A stretch of DNA of 32,361 nt from Deltaproteobacteria bacterium (GTDB taxonomy: Bacteria > Desulfobacterota > Desulfobacteria > Desulfobacterales > Magnetomoraceae): assembly GCA_002753725.1 (NCBI GenBank), contig PEAL01000019.1, positions 1 to 32,361 on the forward strand. The letters are read 5' to 3'. How positions within the stretch are numbered: the first letter of the stretch is position 1; each line of letters opens with the position of its first letter. Of the stretch, positions 15,726 to 22,971 are shown piece by piece. Both the position numbers and the translations under genes were made by a program. The notes under the pieces were generated by a model. That model searched no databases. It was not told the origin of the DNA and saw nothing but the letters and a program-made list of their open reading frames with translations.

Positions 15726-17159
15726 TTATTTTCCAATAAAAAAATCCATAACCGTTTTAAACAACCTGCCATAGGGAGGTCGTAATACCCCCATAATATT
15801 GACACGACTTTGATAAAATACCCCTTTGGCGTTTGAAAAAGTTTCAAAGCCATATCTGCCATGATATCGACCCATACCGCTGTGTCCAACACCGCCGAAA
15901 GGTAAATCATCTTGAATAAAATGGAGCAAGGTATCATTGATGCAGGCGCCACCGGATGTCGTGCTTCTAAGAATGGTATCCATTGTTTCCTGGTTATTGG
16001 TAAAACAATACAGGGCCAATGGTCGTTGATGATGTTCGATATTTTCAATGACATCATAAATGGAGTTATAGGACACGATGGGAAGAATGGGGCCAAAAAT
16101 TTCTTCTTTCATGACCTGCATATCTGGTGTTGTATGTGTAATGATGGTGGGAAGGATTTTTCGTTTATTGGATTGCAGCAATTCCTTTTCATGAGGTTGA
16201 ATAATCGTTGCGCCTTTAGATTTGGCATCTTCAATGAGAAAGCGGAGATTGTCATATCGTTCTTTGGAAACAATATTGGTAAAATCAGCATTATCCAAAG
16301 CCGTGGGGTACATTTTTTTAATTGCTTTTACAGCATGCTCGACAAAACGATCCATTTTTGAATGATGAACAAAGGCATGATTGGCTGAAATACAGGTTTG
16401 ACCGGCATTGAACAGTTTTCCGGTTAAAATACTGTTCACTGCTTTTTGAAGCGGGTAATCTTCTGCAACAATGACAGGTGAGCATCCCCCCAGTTCAAGT
16501 GTTACCGGAGTGAGATTTTCTGAAGCCGCACGCATGACTTTTTTACCAATTCGTGACGATCCGGTATATAAGAGATGATTAAATGGCAATTGAATAAAAG
16601 CATCATTGATACCAGGGCCGGAGACCACCGCCACTTCATGGCGTTCAAACACTTTTGATATAATTTTATCAATTATTTTTCCTGTTTCCGGCATTCGTCC
16701 AGATGGTTTCAACAGGATTCGATTTCCAGCAGAAAGTGCAGCGATCATAGGCCCCAGACACAATTGAAACGGATAATTCCACGGAGACATGATCCCGACA
16801 ACCCCAAGGGGTTGATGATGAATTTTCGCCTTTCCTGGTCGGCAAAACCAGGGGACAGGTTGACGCTGGGGTTTCATCCAGCGTTTGAGATGTTTTTTTG
16901 TATGATGAATTGATTTTATACACACAAAGATTTCAGTCATAAGAGTTTCGTGGTAGGAACGATGGCCAAAATCGCTGGAAATGGCCAGGGCAATTTCATT
17001 TTTATACAGCAGGATTTCTTCTTCAAGACGGGTTAAAGCAATTTTTCGACTGCCCAATGTTGGCGGGCCATATTTTAAAAATGCCCGACGTTGTTCCTCA
17101 AAAATTGCTTGAAGTTTTTGACTTGCATCCATTGTATCTTTTGTTTCATTTGTATCCAT
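15726..17159 (-). CDS. Aldehyde dehydrogenase, coniferyl/fatty-aldehyde (class 3-like) type
   Basis: An NAD(P)-dependent oxidoreductase turning an aldehyde into its acid. With the ATG at 17159 it has 477 residues. Motifs: SPWNYPFQL with the catalytic Asn, LLKPS, LLYTGSSRIGKKV, VTLELGGCSP with Glu222, and FNAGQTCISAN with nucleophile Cys256. Near the C-terminus, PFGGVGHSGMGRYHGRYGFETFS is the class 3 signature stretch (split here by position, about residues 425-450). It resembles coniferyl-aldehyde and long-chain fatty-aldehyde dehydrogenases; the substrate is not defined. The start at 17159 is chosen because GAGAGG lies 6 nt upstream; the longer frame from 17183 has no ribosome site. The hybrid kinase follows after 3 nt, so the pair probably share an mRNA. 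Confidence 0.93.
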   Translation of the reverse strand: MDTNETKDTMDASQKLQAIFEEQRRAFLKYGPPTLGSRKIALTRLEEEILLYKNEIALAISSDFGHRSYHETLMTEIFVCIKSIHHTKKHLKRWMKPQRQPVPWFCRPGKAKIHHQPLGVVGIMSPWNYPFQLCLGPMIAALSAGNRILLKPSGRMPETGKIIDKIISKVFERHEVAVVSGPGINDAFIQLPFNHLLYTGSSRIGKKVMRAASENLTPVTLELGGCSPVIVAEDYPLQKAVNSILTGKLFNAGQTCISANHAFVHHSKMDRFVEHAVKAIKKMYPTALDNADFTNIVSKERYDNLRFLIEDAKSKGATIIQPHEKELLQSNKRKILPTIITHTTPDMQVMKEEIFGPILPIVSYNSIYDVIENIEHHQRPLALYCFTNNQETMDTILRSTTSGGACINDTLLHFIQDDLPFGGVGHSGMGRYHGRYGFETFSNAKGVFYQSRVNIMGVLRPPYGRLFKTVMDFFIGK

Positions 17160-17216
17160 TGTCATCCTCTCTCTCCAGTACATTAAGTAAGTAATTAAAA
17201 TTTAATAACGTTCCCT

Positions 17217-17311
17217 TGGTGGAGTCCCAAAGCTTTAGCTTTGGGAGTTACAGAAAAACAACGCATTGAAAATCTAAAAAACTCCCAAAGCTAAAGCTTT
17301 AGGACTCCACT
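17217..17311. repeat. Inverted-repeat element carrying palindrome copies B and C
   Basis: Two 33-nt arms, 17217-17249 and 17279-17311, are reverse complements with two mismatches and are separated by 29 nt. Each arm is itself a hairpin unit of the same family as 5501-5528: stem CCCAAAGC with GCTTTGGG (GCTTTAGG in copy C) around TAAA, read on the minus strand in B and the plus strand in C. The 95-bp whole could fold as one long hairpin or as two small ones. It carries no frame. It lies between the aldehyde dehydrogenase start and the acylphosphatase gene. It resembles a REP pair (BIME) or a MITE; no target-site duplication is evident. Confidence 0.75.
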
Positions 17312-17382
17312 ATTCATCGAATTAAGGATCGTTTCTCCGAAATTAAAATGGGGAACTTATTTTTCGAGCATTCCTCAATACA

Positions 17383-17664
17383 TTAATACACAATTTCAAA
17401 AGACTGAAAATTTTCTGTAGCATCACCCCATGTTTTTGAAATATCACTAACGTTTGCATGGGGAGGGCCAGAATAACACCAATCGATCAGTTTATTAACA
17501 GCATCCTGAGTGCCTTCAAATACCCCTTCAACCGTGCCATCTGAATTATTTTTTACCCATCCTTTCACATCAAATTGACGGGCAGCGCGGCGGGTTTCCA
17601 TGCGATAACAAACCCCCTGAACAATCCCGGAGATTCGGACACGACAGTTTACACGTTTGCTCAT
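17383..17664 (-). CDS. acyP: Acylphosphatase
   Basis: A small cytosolic enzyme that hydrolyses acyl phosphates such as carbamoyl or acetyl phosphate. The 93 residues match the family length. The phosphate loop GIVQGVCYR ends in the catalytic Arg21 (Tyr20 replaces the usual Phe), and the catalytic Asn39 lies in GWVKNNSDGTVEG. The C-terminal strand ends SFEIVY, as is typical. AAAGGAG lies 8 nt before the ATG. A promoter candidate is visible at 17757-17785, so it is probably monocistronic. Confidence 0.95.
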   Translation of the reverse strand: MSKRVNCRVRISGIVQGVCYRMETRRAARQFDVKGWVKNNSDGTVEGVFEGTQDAVNKLIDWCYSGPPHANVSDISKTWGDATENFQSFEIVY

Positions 17665-17756
17665 TTGATTGACTCCTTTAACTCAATGATCAATTTTTTG
17701 TCGGTGGACTTACCCGAACAAAGCCTTAGCACACAGTTATTTATAAGATAATGAGT

Positions 17757-17785
17757 ATTTTACATTTTGATAATGCACCCGTCAA
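17757..17785 (-). promoter_or_regulatory. Candidate sigma-70 promoter for acylphosphatase
   Basis: On the minus strand, TTGACG (17785-17780) and TAAAAT (17762-17757) are separated by 17 nt. The -10 lies about 90 nt upstream of the acylphosphatase start codon. It has near-consensus boxes and ideal spacing, but no experimental support. Confidence 0.45.
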
Positions 17786-17865
17786 CTGTTTTGTAAAATT
17801 TGAAAAAAGAGGGCGTGTATAGAAGCTGGATAAAACATATTCATTCAATCGTTGGGAGAGAGCGT

Positions 17866-19464
17866 TCAGGGAATAACCTCAACCACTTGTTCTTTTTGTA
17901 TTTTCCAGGAGTTTTTGACTTTTTTTAAATCCAGGCGTTTTTCTGTTCGGTCTTTATAGTAAAAACCTTTGGATTCAAAGTCTTGAATAAATGTGGCAAC
18001 CGCTTGTGTCTGTGACTGAAAAGTGATGTTTATTTCACCAACAATGGAAACAAATATTGCCTGTCGTTTTAAGCGTTCTTTTCTTTGCTTTTTCCATTGA
18101 TATAAAGAAATAGTATTTTCAGGTTCGAAATCTTCTGCATAGTGATGAAAATACTCATCACTTTTCATTGAACGCCAGGCAGATAACCATTGATCAATCA
18201 TGATCTGGATGGCAATCATTTCATCGTTCTCCATGTCTGCCGATGCTTGTGAGACAGATGGTTCCGATGGTTGCAGCGGCGTTGATATGACATCCATGAT
18301 AGGGCTGGAAATGATTTCTTTTGTCTCTGAAACATTTTTGGGGGATACATCATCCGTTTCATCTTTGACCATTGCAGCCAATTGAAACGCAGGGTCGGAC
18401 TGACTGTTAAGTTTTGACCATTGAATGTGATCGCGAATTCCCATCGTTTTAAGACATCGACCAATGCCATCAGCGCATAATTGAGAGTGATCCGGCGCAT
18501 GTTTCATGACAAATCGATAACACGAGAGTGCATTTTTGATTCTTCCCGTTTTTTCAAAACAAAGGCCTAATGTATAAAGATCAGCATGATATTTTTTTGC
18601 ATAGCTCGCATGGGTGAGGGGCTTTCTTGACTGTATGTTCTGAATCACTTTGTTCACCGCATCCGCAAGATGCGCATTCAAAAAAAGCGGAATCGTATCT
18701 GTACTGTTTTGTGATAAACGGGATTCGATAATGTGATAAATTAAAGCATAATAGGCTTTTGATTCAAAAAGAATTTGACTTTTTAAATCAAAAAATATGG
18801 GTGGTTTTTTTACAGATATTTTACGTGTATCTTGCGTCAATGTTAAGATCGTTCTGGATACCTGGGGGATGGTATCTGTTTGAAAAAAAGATTCCAGGCG
18901 CTCGCTGTCATTTTGACAAAAAAACAATTGATTTTTGATAATAATGCCCTCACGACTCATGACAGGAATATAAAAATTTCGTGTTTGAATGGTGGCATTT
19001 TCATCTTTTCGGTGTAGCTTGAGCTGAAGGATCAGGTCGAATTCATATTTCGATGCTTGAGAATCATGTTCAGCATTGAGTTGCCACCAGATTTTCCCTG
19101 AAAGTAAAGCATCATAAGGGGTTAATTGTGGAATCAGTTTCGATTCTTGCGAATCCTTTGTAAATGGGATATGCGACAGGCGAATATGTGGCACATTACG
19201 AAAAGCCTCACCAATAACCAATGCGATCCTATCGGCATCCTGACCGGATGCTGAAAAAATGCCTGCGTTGACATTTGAAGGGATCGTCTCACATTCCAAC
19301 AGAAGCAAGTGATGTAAGCCGGCAAATTCAGAATGAAAGGAATGGGTTGATGGGAGAGTATGTTTATTCATACAAGAACTGAACAATACTGCTGAAACGA
19401 TTAAGACAAATGGCACAATGCCCCTCAAAAGACCCTGTTGGTGAATACCTTTATAATGATTCAT
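17866..19464 (-). CDS. Uncharacterised lipoprotein 3 of 3: alpha/beta N-domain, TPR-like middle, NTF2-like C-terminal domain
   Basis: A 532-residue protein with a lipoprotein signal ending LFSSC (Cys31), so it is membrane-anchored and periplasm-facing. The next ~200 residues look like a CsgG/DUF-type lipoprotein domain (LLLLECETIPS, VIGEAFRNVP, LLSGKIWWQL, FDLILQLKLH), by analogy only. A helical middle includes a TPR-like unit, TLGLCFEKTGRIKNALSCYR, near 300-330. The last ~115 residues (AIQIMIDQWLSAWRSMKSDEYFHHY ... WKIQKEQVVEV) match the NTF2/SnoaL-like fold often found at the C-termini of envelope proteins. The start codon overlaps the end of the preceding lipoprotein gene by 14 nt, indicating translational coupling. 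I do not recognise a named family for the whole protein. Confidence 0.75.
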   Translation of the reverse strand: MNHYKGIHQQGLLRGIVPFVLIVSAVLFSSCMNKHTLPSTHSFHSEFAGLHHLLLLECETIPSNVNAGIFSASGQDADRIALVIGEAFRNVPHIRLSHIPFTKDSQESKLIPQLTPYDALLSGKIWWQLNAEHDSQASKYEFDLILQLKLHRKDENATIQTRNFYIPVMSREGIIIKNQLFFCQNDSERLESFFQTDTIPQVSRTILTLTQDTRKISVKKPPIFFDLKSQILFESKAYYALIYHIIESRLSQNSTDTIPLFLNAHLADAVNKVIQNIQSRKPLTHASYAKKYHADLYTLGLCFEKTGRIKNALSCYRFVMKHAPDHSQLCADGIGRCLKTMGIRDHIQWSKLNSQSDPAFQLAAMVKDETDDVSPKNVSETKEIISSPIMDVISTPLQPSEPSVSQASADMENDEMIAIQIMIDQWLSAWRSMKSDEYFHHYAEDFEPENTISLYQWKKQRKERLKRQAIFVSIVGEINITFQSQTQAVATFIQDFESKGFYYKDRTEKRLDLKKVKNSWKIQKEQVVEVIP

Positions 19465-20593
19465 CTTGTCTCCTTAAAGACTGCTCAATGGTTTCCTGGT
19501 TAAGTTCCAATTCCTTATTGCTGGTTTTTCTGAAATAGATTAACCGATGAAATTCCAATCTTGCCATATAATTAAAAGGATCAGCCGTAAATGCTTTTTC
19601 ATAGTATTCAACAGCTTCATCTATAAAACCTAATGCTTCAAGGGCGGTACCATAATTTTTGTAATCACCGGATAAAAATTTCCGCGCAGAATCAATTTTG
19701 GATTCTTTTTCTTTTGCCAGTTGAATGCGTTTTTCCCTGATATCTTCATCTGAATGTGTTTGATTCTGTAAGCGAGCCTCTATCTGCTGATACTGTCGTT
19801 GAATGTCATTTTTTTGTTGAATATACGTACGTTCTTTTTGTTTGATGGATTTTTCGATATGTGCAAGGGCTTCAGGAAAAGCCTGAGCATCAAGTAGCAA
19901 TCGCCCTTTTATATCTGAATCATCATGAATGCTCATCACTTGCTTAATGGTTCTCGGATAGATTTCATCAACAACTTTCACAACCGCCGGTTGAAATAAT
20001 TTTTGCGCCAATCGTTGGTGTATACATAACTGTTCGGTAAAAGTTTTTTTTCCGTGTACTCGCTCACTGGCTGATAAATTATTGAACAATTGAATGTAGA
20101 CTTCTTTGCCCTGAGCATCCAGAATGACAATACTCAAGTTGGCTTGCATCTGTATTTCTAAATCATTTTCTTCCCATTGAGTGATCGTTATATTTGAAAA
20201 TAATCGATGCTGTCCATTGATATCAATTTCTGAAGATACAGGATTGATCCATTTAAATCCGGATTTTTGTATCTGCTCAGAAAAAGGACTTGATTGACTT
20301 GTGTTCACATTTGACTGGCGAATCTGATACCAGGGTTTATGACTGAATGCTTTAGCAAAGGAATCCTGAATCATTTGCTGATACATTGGCAGACAATCGT
20401 TTTCTATCGTTACATCTGAACGTGAAATGGATGGTTTTTGAATATCAATGGTATGAACATCTCTGAATCTCAATATTTTCGATGGTGGCCGAATGAAATC
20501 CGCAACTGTCAACTGGCTTTTTGCGCATCCGCAAACAATAAGCAGCACCATGCTTACAGTGGCGATCAAATGCTTGCACGGAAAAATTCGCAT
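19451..20593 (-). CDS. Uncharacterised lipoprotein 2 of 3 with coiled coil and TPR
   Basis: From the ATG at 20593 the protein has 380 residues, with a lipoprotein signal MRIFPCKHLIATVSMVLLIV ending in VCGC (Cys23). AGGGAG lies 8 nt upstream of this ATG; the frame runs on to 20674 but that extension has no ribosome site. The N-terminal half is beta-rich (SEIDINGQHRLFSNITITQW, LEIQMQANLSIVILDAQGKE). A charged coiled coil (KQKERTYIQQKNDIQRQYQQ onward) follows, then a TPR unit YGTALEALGFIDEAVEYYEK near 330-350. It overlaps the downstream lipoprotein gene by 14 nt and starts 32 nt after the end of lipoprotein 1. Function unknown; the layout is shared with both neighbours. Confidence 0.75.
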   Translation of the reverse strand: MRIFPCKHLIATVSMVLLIVCGCAKSQLTVADFIRPPSKILRFRDVHTIDIQKPSISRSDVTIENDCLPMYQQMIQDSFAKAFSHKPWYQIRQSNVNTSQSSPFSEQIQKSGFKWINPVSSEIDINGQHRLFSNITITQWEENDLEIQMQANLSIVILDAQGKEVYIQLFNNLSASERVHGKKTFTEQLCIHQRLAQKLFQPAVVKVVDEIYPRTIKQVMSIHDDSDIKGRLLLDAQAFPEALAHIEKSIKQKERTYIQQKNDIQRQYQQIEARLQNQTHSDEDIREKRIQLAKEKESKIDSARKFLSGDYKNYGTALEALGFIDEAVEYYEKAFTADPFNYMARLEFHRLIYFRKTSNKELELNQETIEQSLRRQDESL

Positions 20594-20624
20594 AAAAAAA
20601 TCTCCCTTATGTTGATCCATTAGA

Positions 20625-21671
20625 CTATTCAAACGCCGTTCGTTTTTTAGAATCAGGCATAGGTTTCCAGGCATCTGAAATCATCGAGACCCCATCCCTT
20701 CCTAAATTCAAAGAACTTTCGACGCTCGAGGGATATAATCGTTGAGACAATTGATTTTCCAAACGTCCCAATGCATGTGCACAGGCTTTGATGAGCTGAG
20801 GCGTTTCAGTCAACGCCAAAATGGATTGATAGCCTTTGAATGCACGATATAACTGTTCCTCTGATGCTTCACTGGCTTCACATGCCAATAAGTAGCCATA
20901 ATAATTGATTAAGTCTGTTTCCAACTGTCTTAAATGACTGCGATGCCATTGAGAATATTTATCCAGGATTTCTTTTGCTGAATGTTCAGAATAATCAAAG
21001 GATGGTAAAATAGATTGCAAGCGGGATTTTGCTTCCTGATATTTATAGTGAGCAAGGTAATTTCTGGCACGTTGATCCATTGCACCAGGAATGTAGACTT
21101 GAATCGATTTAGATGGGACAGAGATCATTTCGTTCAGGCGGTTTACAATTTGACGACTTAATCGCATTTCAAAGGATTCTTCGTTGTCATCTTCAAATGT
21201 CTTTTTGGCTTGTGATCTGAGCATAAACACACCTTTTATTTCAAACTGATGAGGATCATACAAACTGACAAGAGAGATCAAAGCATCTGATTGTTCACAA
21301 AGGTTGCTAATTTCATGCATATCATGAATACCAGCTTTTTTTGCTTGTTGTTTTGGGCTTTCCACATAATGGTTAATATTCAGCACATAAACCGGAAGTT
21401 TTCCCTTTAAATCAATATGATCGGTAATCTGAAAATAGTCGTTTTGGATAAAGCGTTTTTTAATCGCATCGATCAATTCAGATGACTTTTCATATCCCTC
21501 AGTTTTTGCTGATGTAATATATAAATATGATTTGGGAACGATTGATTTTAATGGATAGGGTTTATCATATTTGAGTGTAATATTTTGTAAAACAAATGGG
21601 ATCGCAGGCTGCTTTTGTCCAGCACATCCCACACACATGATCAAAAAAAACATGAAAAAACGCAGATACAT
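20625..21671 (-). CDS. Uncharacterised lipoprotein 1 of 3
   Basis: A 348-residue protein with a short lipoprotein signal MYLRFFMFFLIMCVGC (Cys16). The N-domain contains PKSYLYITSAKTEGYEKSSE, FIQNDYFQITDHIDLKGKLP, VYVLNINHYVE and ALISLVSLYDPHQFEIKGVF, an alternating strand/helix pattern like lipoproteins that assemble with surface or secretion machinery. The C-terminal ~150 residues are helical and TPR-like (ARNYLAHYKYQEAKSRLQSI, YRAFKGYQSILALTETPQLI). AGAGGA lies 9 nt before the ATG. It is the first gene of the three-lipoprotein operon. I recognise no named family; the resemblance to DUF6340- or CsgG-like lipoproteins is a guess from pattern. Confidence 0.72.
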   Translation of the reverse strand: MYLRFFMFFLIMCVGCAGQKQPAIPFVLQNITLKYDKPYPLKSIVPKSYLYITSAKTEGYEKSSELIDAIKKRFIQNDYFQITDHIDLKGKLPVYVLNINHYVESPKQQAKKAGIHDMHEISNLCEQSDALISLVSLYDPHQFEIKGVFMLRSQAKKTFEDDNEESFEMRLSRQIVNRLNEMISVPSKSIQVYIPGAMDQRARNYLAHYKYQEAKSRLQSILPSFDYSEHSAKEILDKYSQWHRSHLRQLETDLINYYGYLLACEASEASEEQLYRAFKGYQSILALTETPQLIKACAHALGRLENQLSQRLYPSSVESSLNLGRDGVSMISDAWKPMPDSKKRTAFE

Positions 21672-21929
21672 GATAAATATCCTCTTTAAATCATTTATAA
21701 AATAAGATTTTTAGATGTGTGAGATGTAATTTAGCAAGGAATATGCCATGAATTGTTAAAGAATTGATTGACTATAGGGAGCCAACGGTTGGGGGAAACC
21801 ATTTAATTCTTCTTTATGTATTTACAAATACTATAAAAAATGCAATAAAGATCAAAATAGAGCGTCTGTCTTGCTCTGTAATATTACTTTTAAGAAATCT
21901 ATCTATTTGAAAATAAGGAAGATACACAT

Positions 21930-22349
21930 ATGGCAGAAAGAATAAAATGGCAGGCCTTATACAAAGTCGGAGAGCCGGAAATTGATGAACAACATAAACA
22001 ACTGTTTAAAATGATCAATTCGCTTCAAGATGCTTATGAGGCTGGCAGGAATAAGACCAATATACAAAAAATCCTTGAAGAAATGGGGACTTATTTAAGT
22101 ACCCATTTTACCTGTGAAGAAGGCTATTTAAAAGGTCATCCTCGCTTTGAAGCTCACCGGAAGGAACACTGGAAATTTGTCGAAAAAACAATGACATTTA
22201 CCCGTGACTTTGATGCCAGTGATGCTATTTTTGAGTATGATATCCTTGATTTTCTGAAACGATGGCTTGTTAATCACGTTTTAAATACTGACATTGTATT
22301 TTTCCGTGAGCTTAAAAATCCTTTATCGAAAAATAATGTATGTCAATGA
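21930..22349 (+). CDS. Bacteriohemerythrin (non-heme di-iron O2-binding protein)
   Basis: A 139-residue single-domain hemerythrin. All seven iron ligands are visible: His22 (EQHK), His59 and Glu63 (HFTCE), His76 and His80 (HRKEH), and His116 and Asp121 (HVLNTD). Hemerythrins bind O2 reversibly and in anaerobes and microaerophiles are used for O2 sensing, storage or detoxification; this one has no fused output domain, so an oxygen-scavenging or delivery role is inferred. AAGGAAG lies 9 nt upstream of the ATG. The DUF523 gene begins before its stop codon (10-nt overlap), so the two are probably co-translated. Confidence 0.95.
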   Translation: MAERIKWQALYKVGEPEIDEQHKQLFKMINSLQDAYEAGRNKTNIQKILEEMGTYLSTHFTCEEGYLKGHPRFEAHRKEHWKFVEKTMTFTRDFDASDAIFEYDILDFLKRWLVNHVLNTDIVFFRELKNPLSKNNVCQ

Positions 22350-22939
22350 TGCAAGTCGTTTTGACAAGTGCCTGTTTATTGGGAATGAGAAGTTCATACA
22401 AGGGGAAGTTTTCGAAATGTTGTATTGATGACCATTGGTTATCAAAAAAAGATATCTGCTTTGTTCCTTTTTGCCCTGAACAGATCATCGGATTTTCAAC
22501 GCCCAGACCGCCTGTTGAAATTAAAGGGGGTGATGGCACAGATGTTTTGGCCCATCGGGCACAAGTCATAACAGAAACCGGCACTGACGTTACCGATCAA
22601 TTCTTGAATGGATGCGATGATATTCTAAAAGTGGTCCAATGGACCCGCCCTTCAATGATTGTCACCCAGGATCGAAGTCCATCCTGCTCATGCGCAGGCA
22701 TATATGATGGAACCTTCACTCACACACTCATTCCAGGTTATGGGGTTATGGCGGCTTTTTTGAAAAAAACAGGTTATCGGTTGATGGGTATTGATGATTT
22801 CAATAAAAAAAGGGCATGCAATCATGTAACTGCATGCCCTTTGAATGGACTGGCTGAGAGACCAGGATTCGAACCTGGATTAACGGGGCCAGAACCCGTC
22901 GTCCTGCCGTTAGACGATCCCTCATTTGTTAATAGTTGA
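22340..22939 (+). CDS. DUF523 family protein with a 3' extension antisense to tRNA-Gln
   Basis: The first ~155 residues are a complete DUF523 protein: VVLTSACLLGMRSSYKGK, FVPFCPEQIIGFSTPRPP, the GTDVTDQFLNGCDDIL segment, QDRSPSCSCAGIYDGTFT and IPGYGVMAAFLKKTGYRLMG. The family function is not established. The domain should stop at about GIDDFNKK (22809), but no stop codon is present. The frame continues through the terminator hairpin (22809-22842) and the antisense of the tRNA gene, giving the artefact-like tail RPGFEPGLTGPEPVVLPLDD, and stops at 22937-22939. It overlaps the end of the hemerythrin gene by 10 nt. Either the stop was lost or a small frameshift is present. Confidence 0.8.
   Translation: MSMMQVVLTSACLLGMRSSYKGKFSKCCIDDHWLSKKDICFVPFCPEQIIGFSTPRPPVEIKGGDGTDVLAHRAQVITETGTDVTDQFLNGCDDILKVVQWTRPSMIVTQDRSPSCSCAGIYDGTFTHTLIPGYGVMAAFLKKTGYRLMGIDDFNKKRACNHVTACPLNGLAERPGFEPGLTGPEPVVLPLDDPSFVNS
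22801..22842 (-). terminator. Intrinsic terminator of tRNA-Gln
   Basis: AAAGGGCATGCA (22809-22820) pairs exactly with TGCATGCCCTTT (22831-22842), a 12-bp stem with a 10-nt loop. On the minus strand it is followed by a T-tract (the A-run at 22804-22810). It begins 9 nt beyond the tRNA 3' end and lies within the 3' part of the DUF523 frame. Confidence 0.8.
22851..22924 (-). tRNA. tRNA-Gln (anticodon CTG)
   Basis: The minus strand folds as a cloverleaf. The 7-bp acceptor stem pairs TGAGGGA with TCTCTCA (one G-T pair). The anticodon stem is ACGGG/CCCGT around the loop TTCTGGC, giving anticodon CTG (Gln). The T arm is CCAGG-TTCGAAT-CCTGG. G73 and the encoded CCA are at 22854-22851. It is fully antisense to the end of the DUF523 frame. 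Confidence 0.93.
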
Positions 22940-22944
22940 GATTG

Positions 22945-22971
22945 TTTATACTTTTTTTTTTCATTAGTCAA
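22945..22971 (-). promoter_or_regulatory. Candidate promoter for tRNA-Gln
   Basis: On the minus strand, TTGACT (22971-22966) and TATAAA (22950-22945) are separated by 15 nt, mostly an A-run of 10. The -10 ends 21 nt before the tRNA 5' end. The -35 overlaps the last codons of the amidohydrolase gene. The spacing is shorter than ideal. Confidence 0.45.

Noticed and set aside
15912..16361. A 149-codon plus-strand frame opposite the aldehyde dehydrogenase
   Set aside because: Antisense to conserved coding sequence, no motif and no independent start signal.
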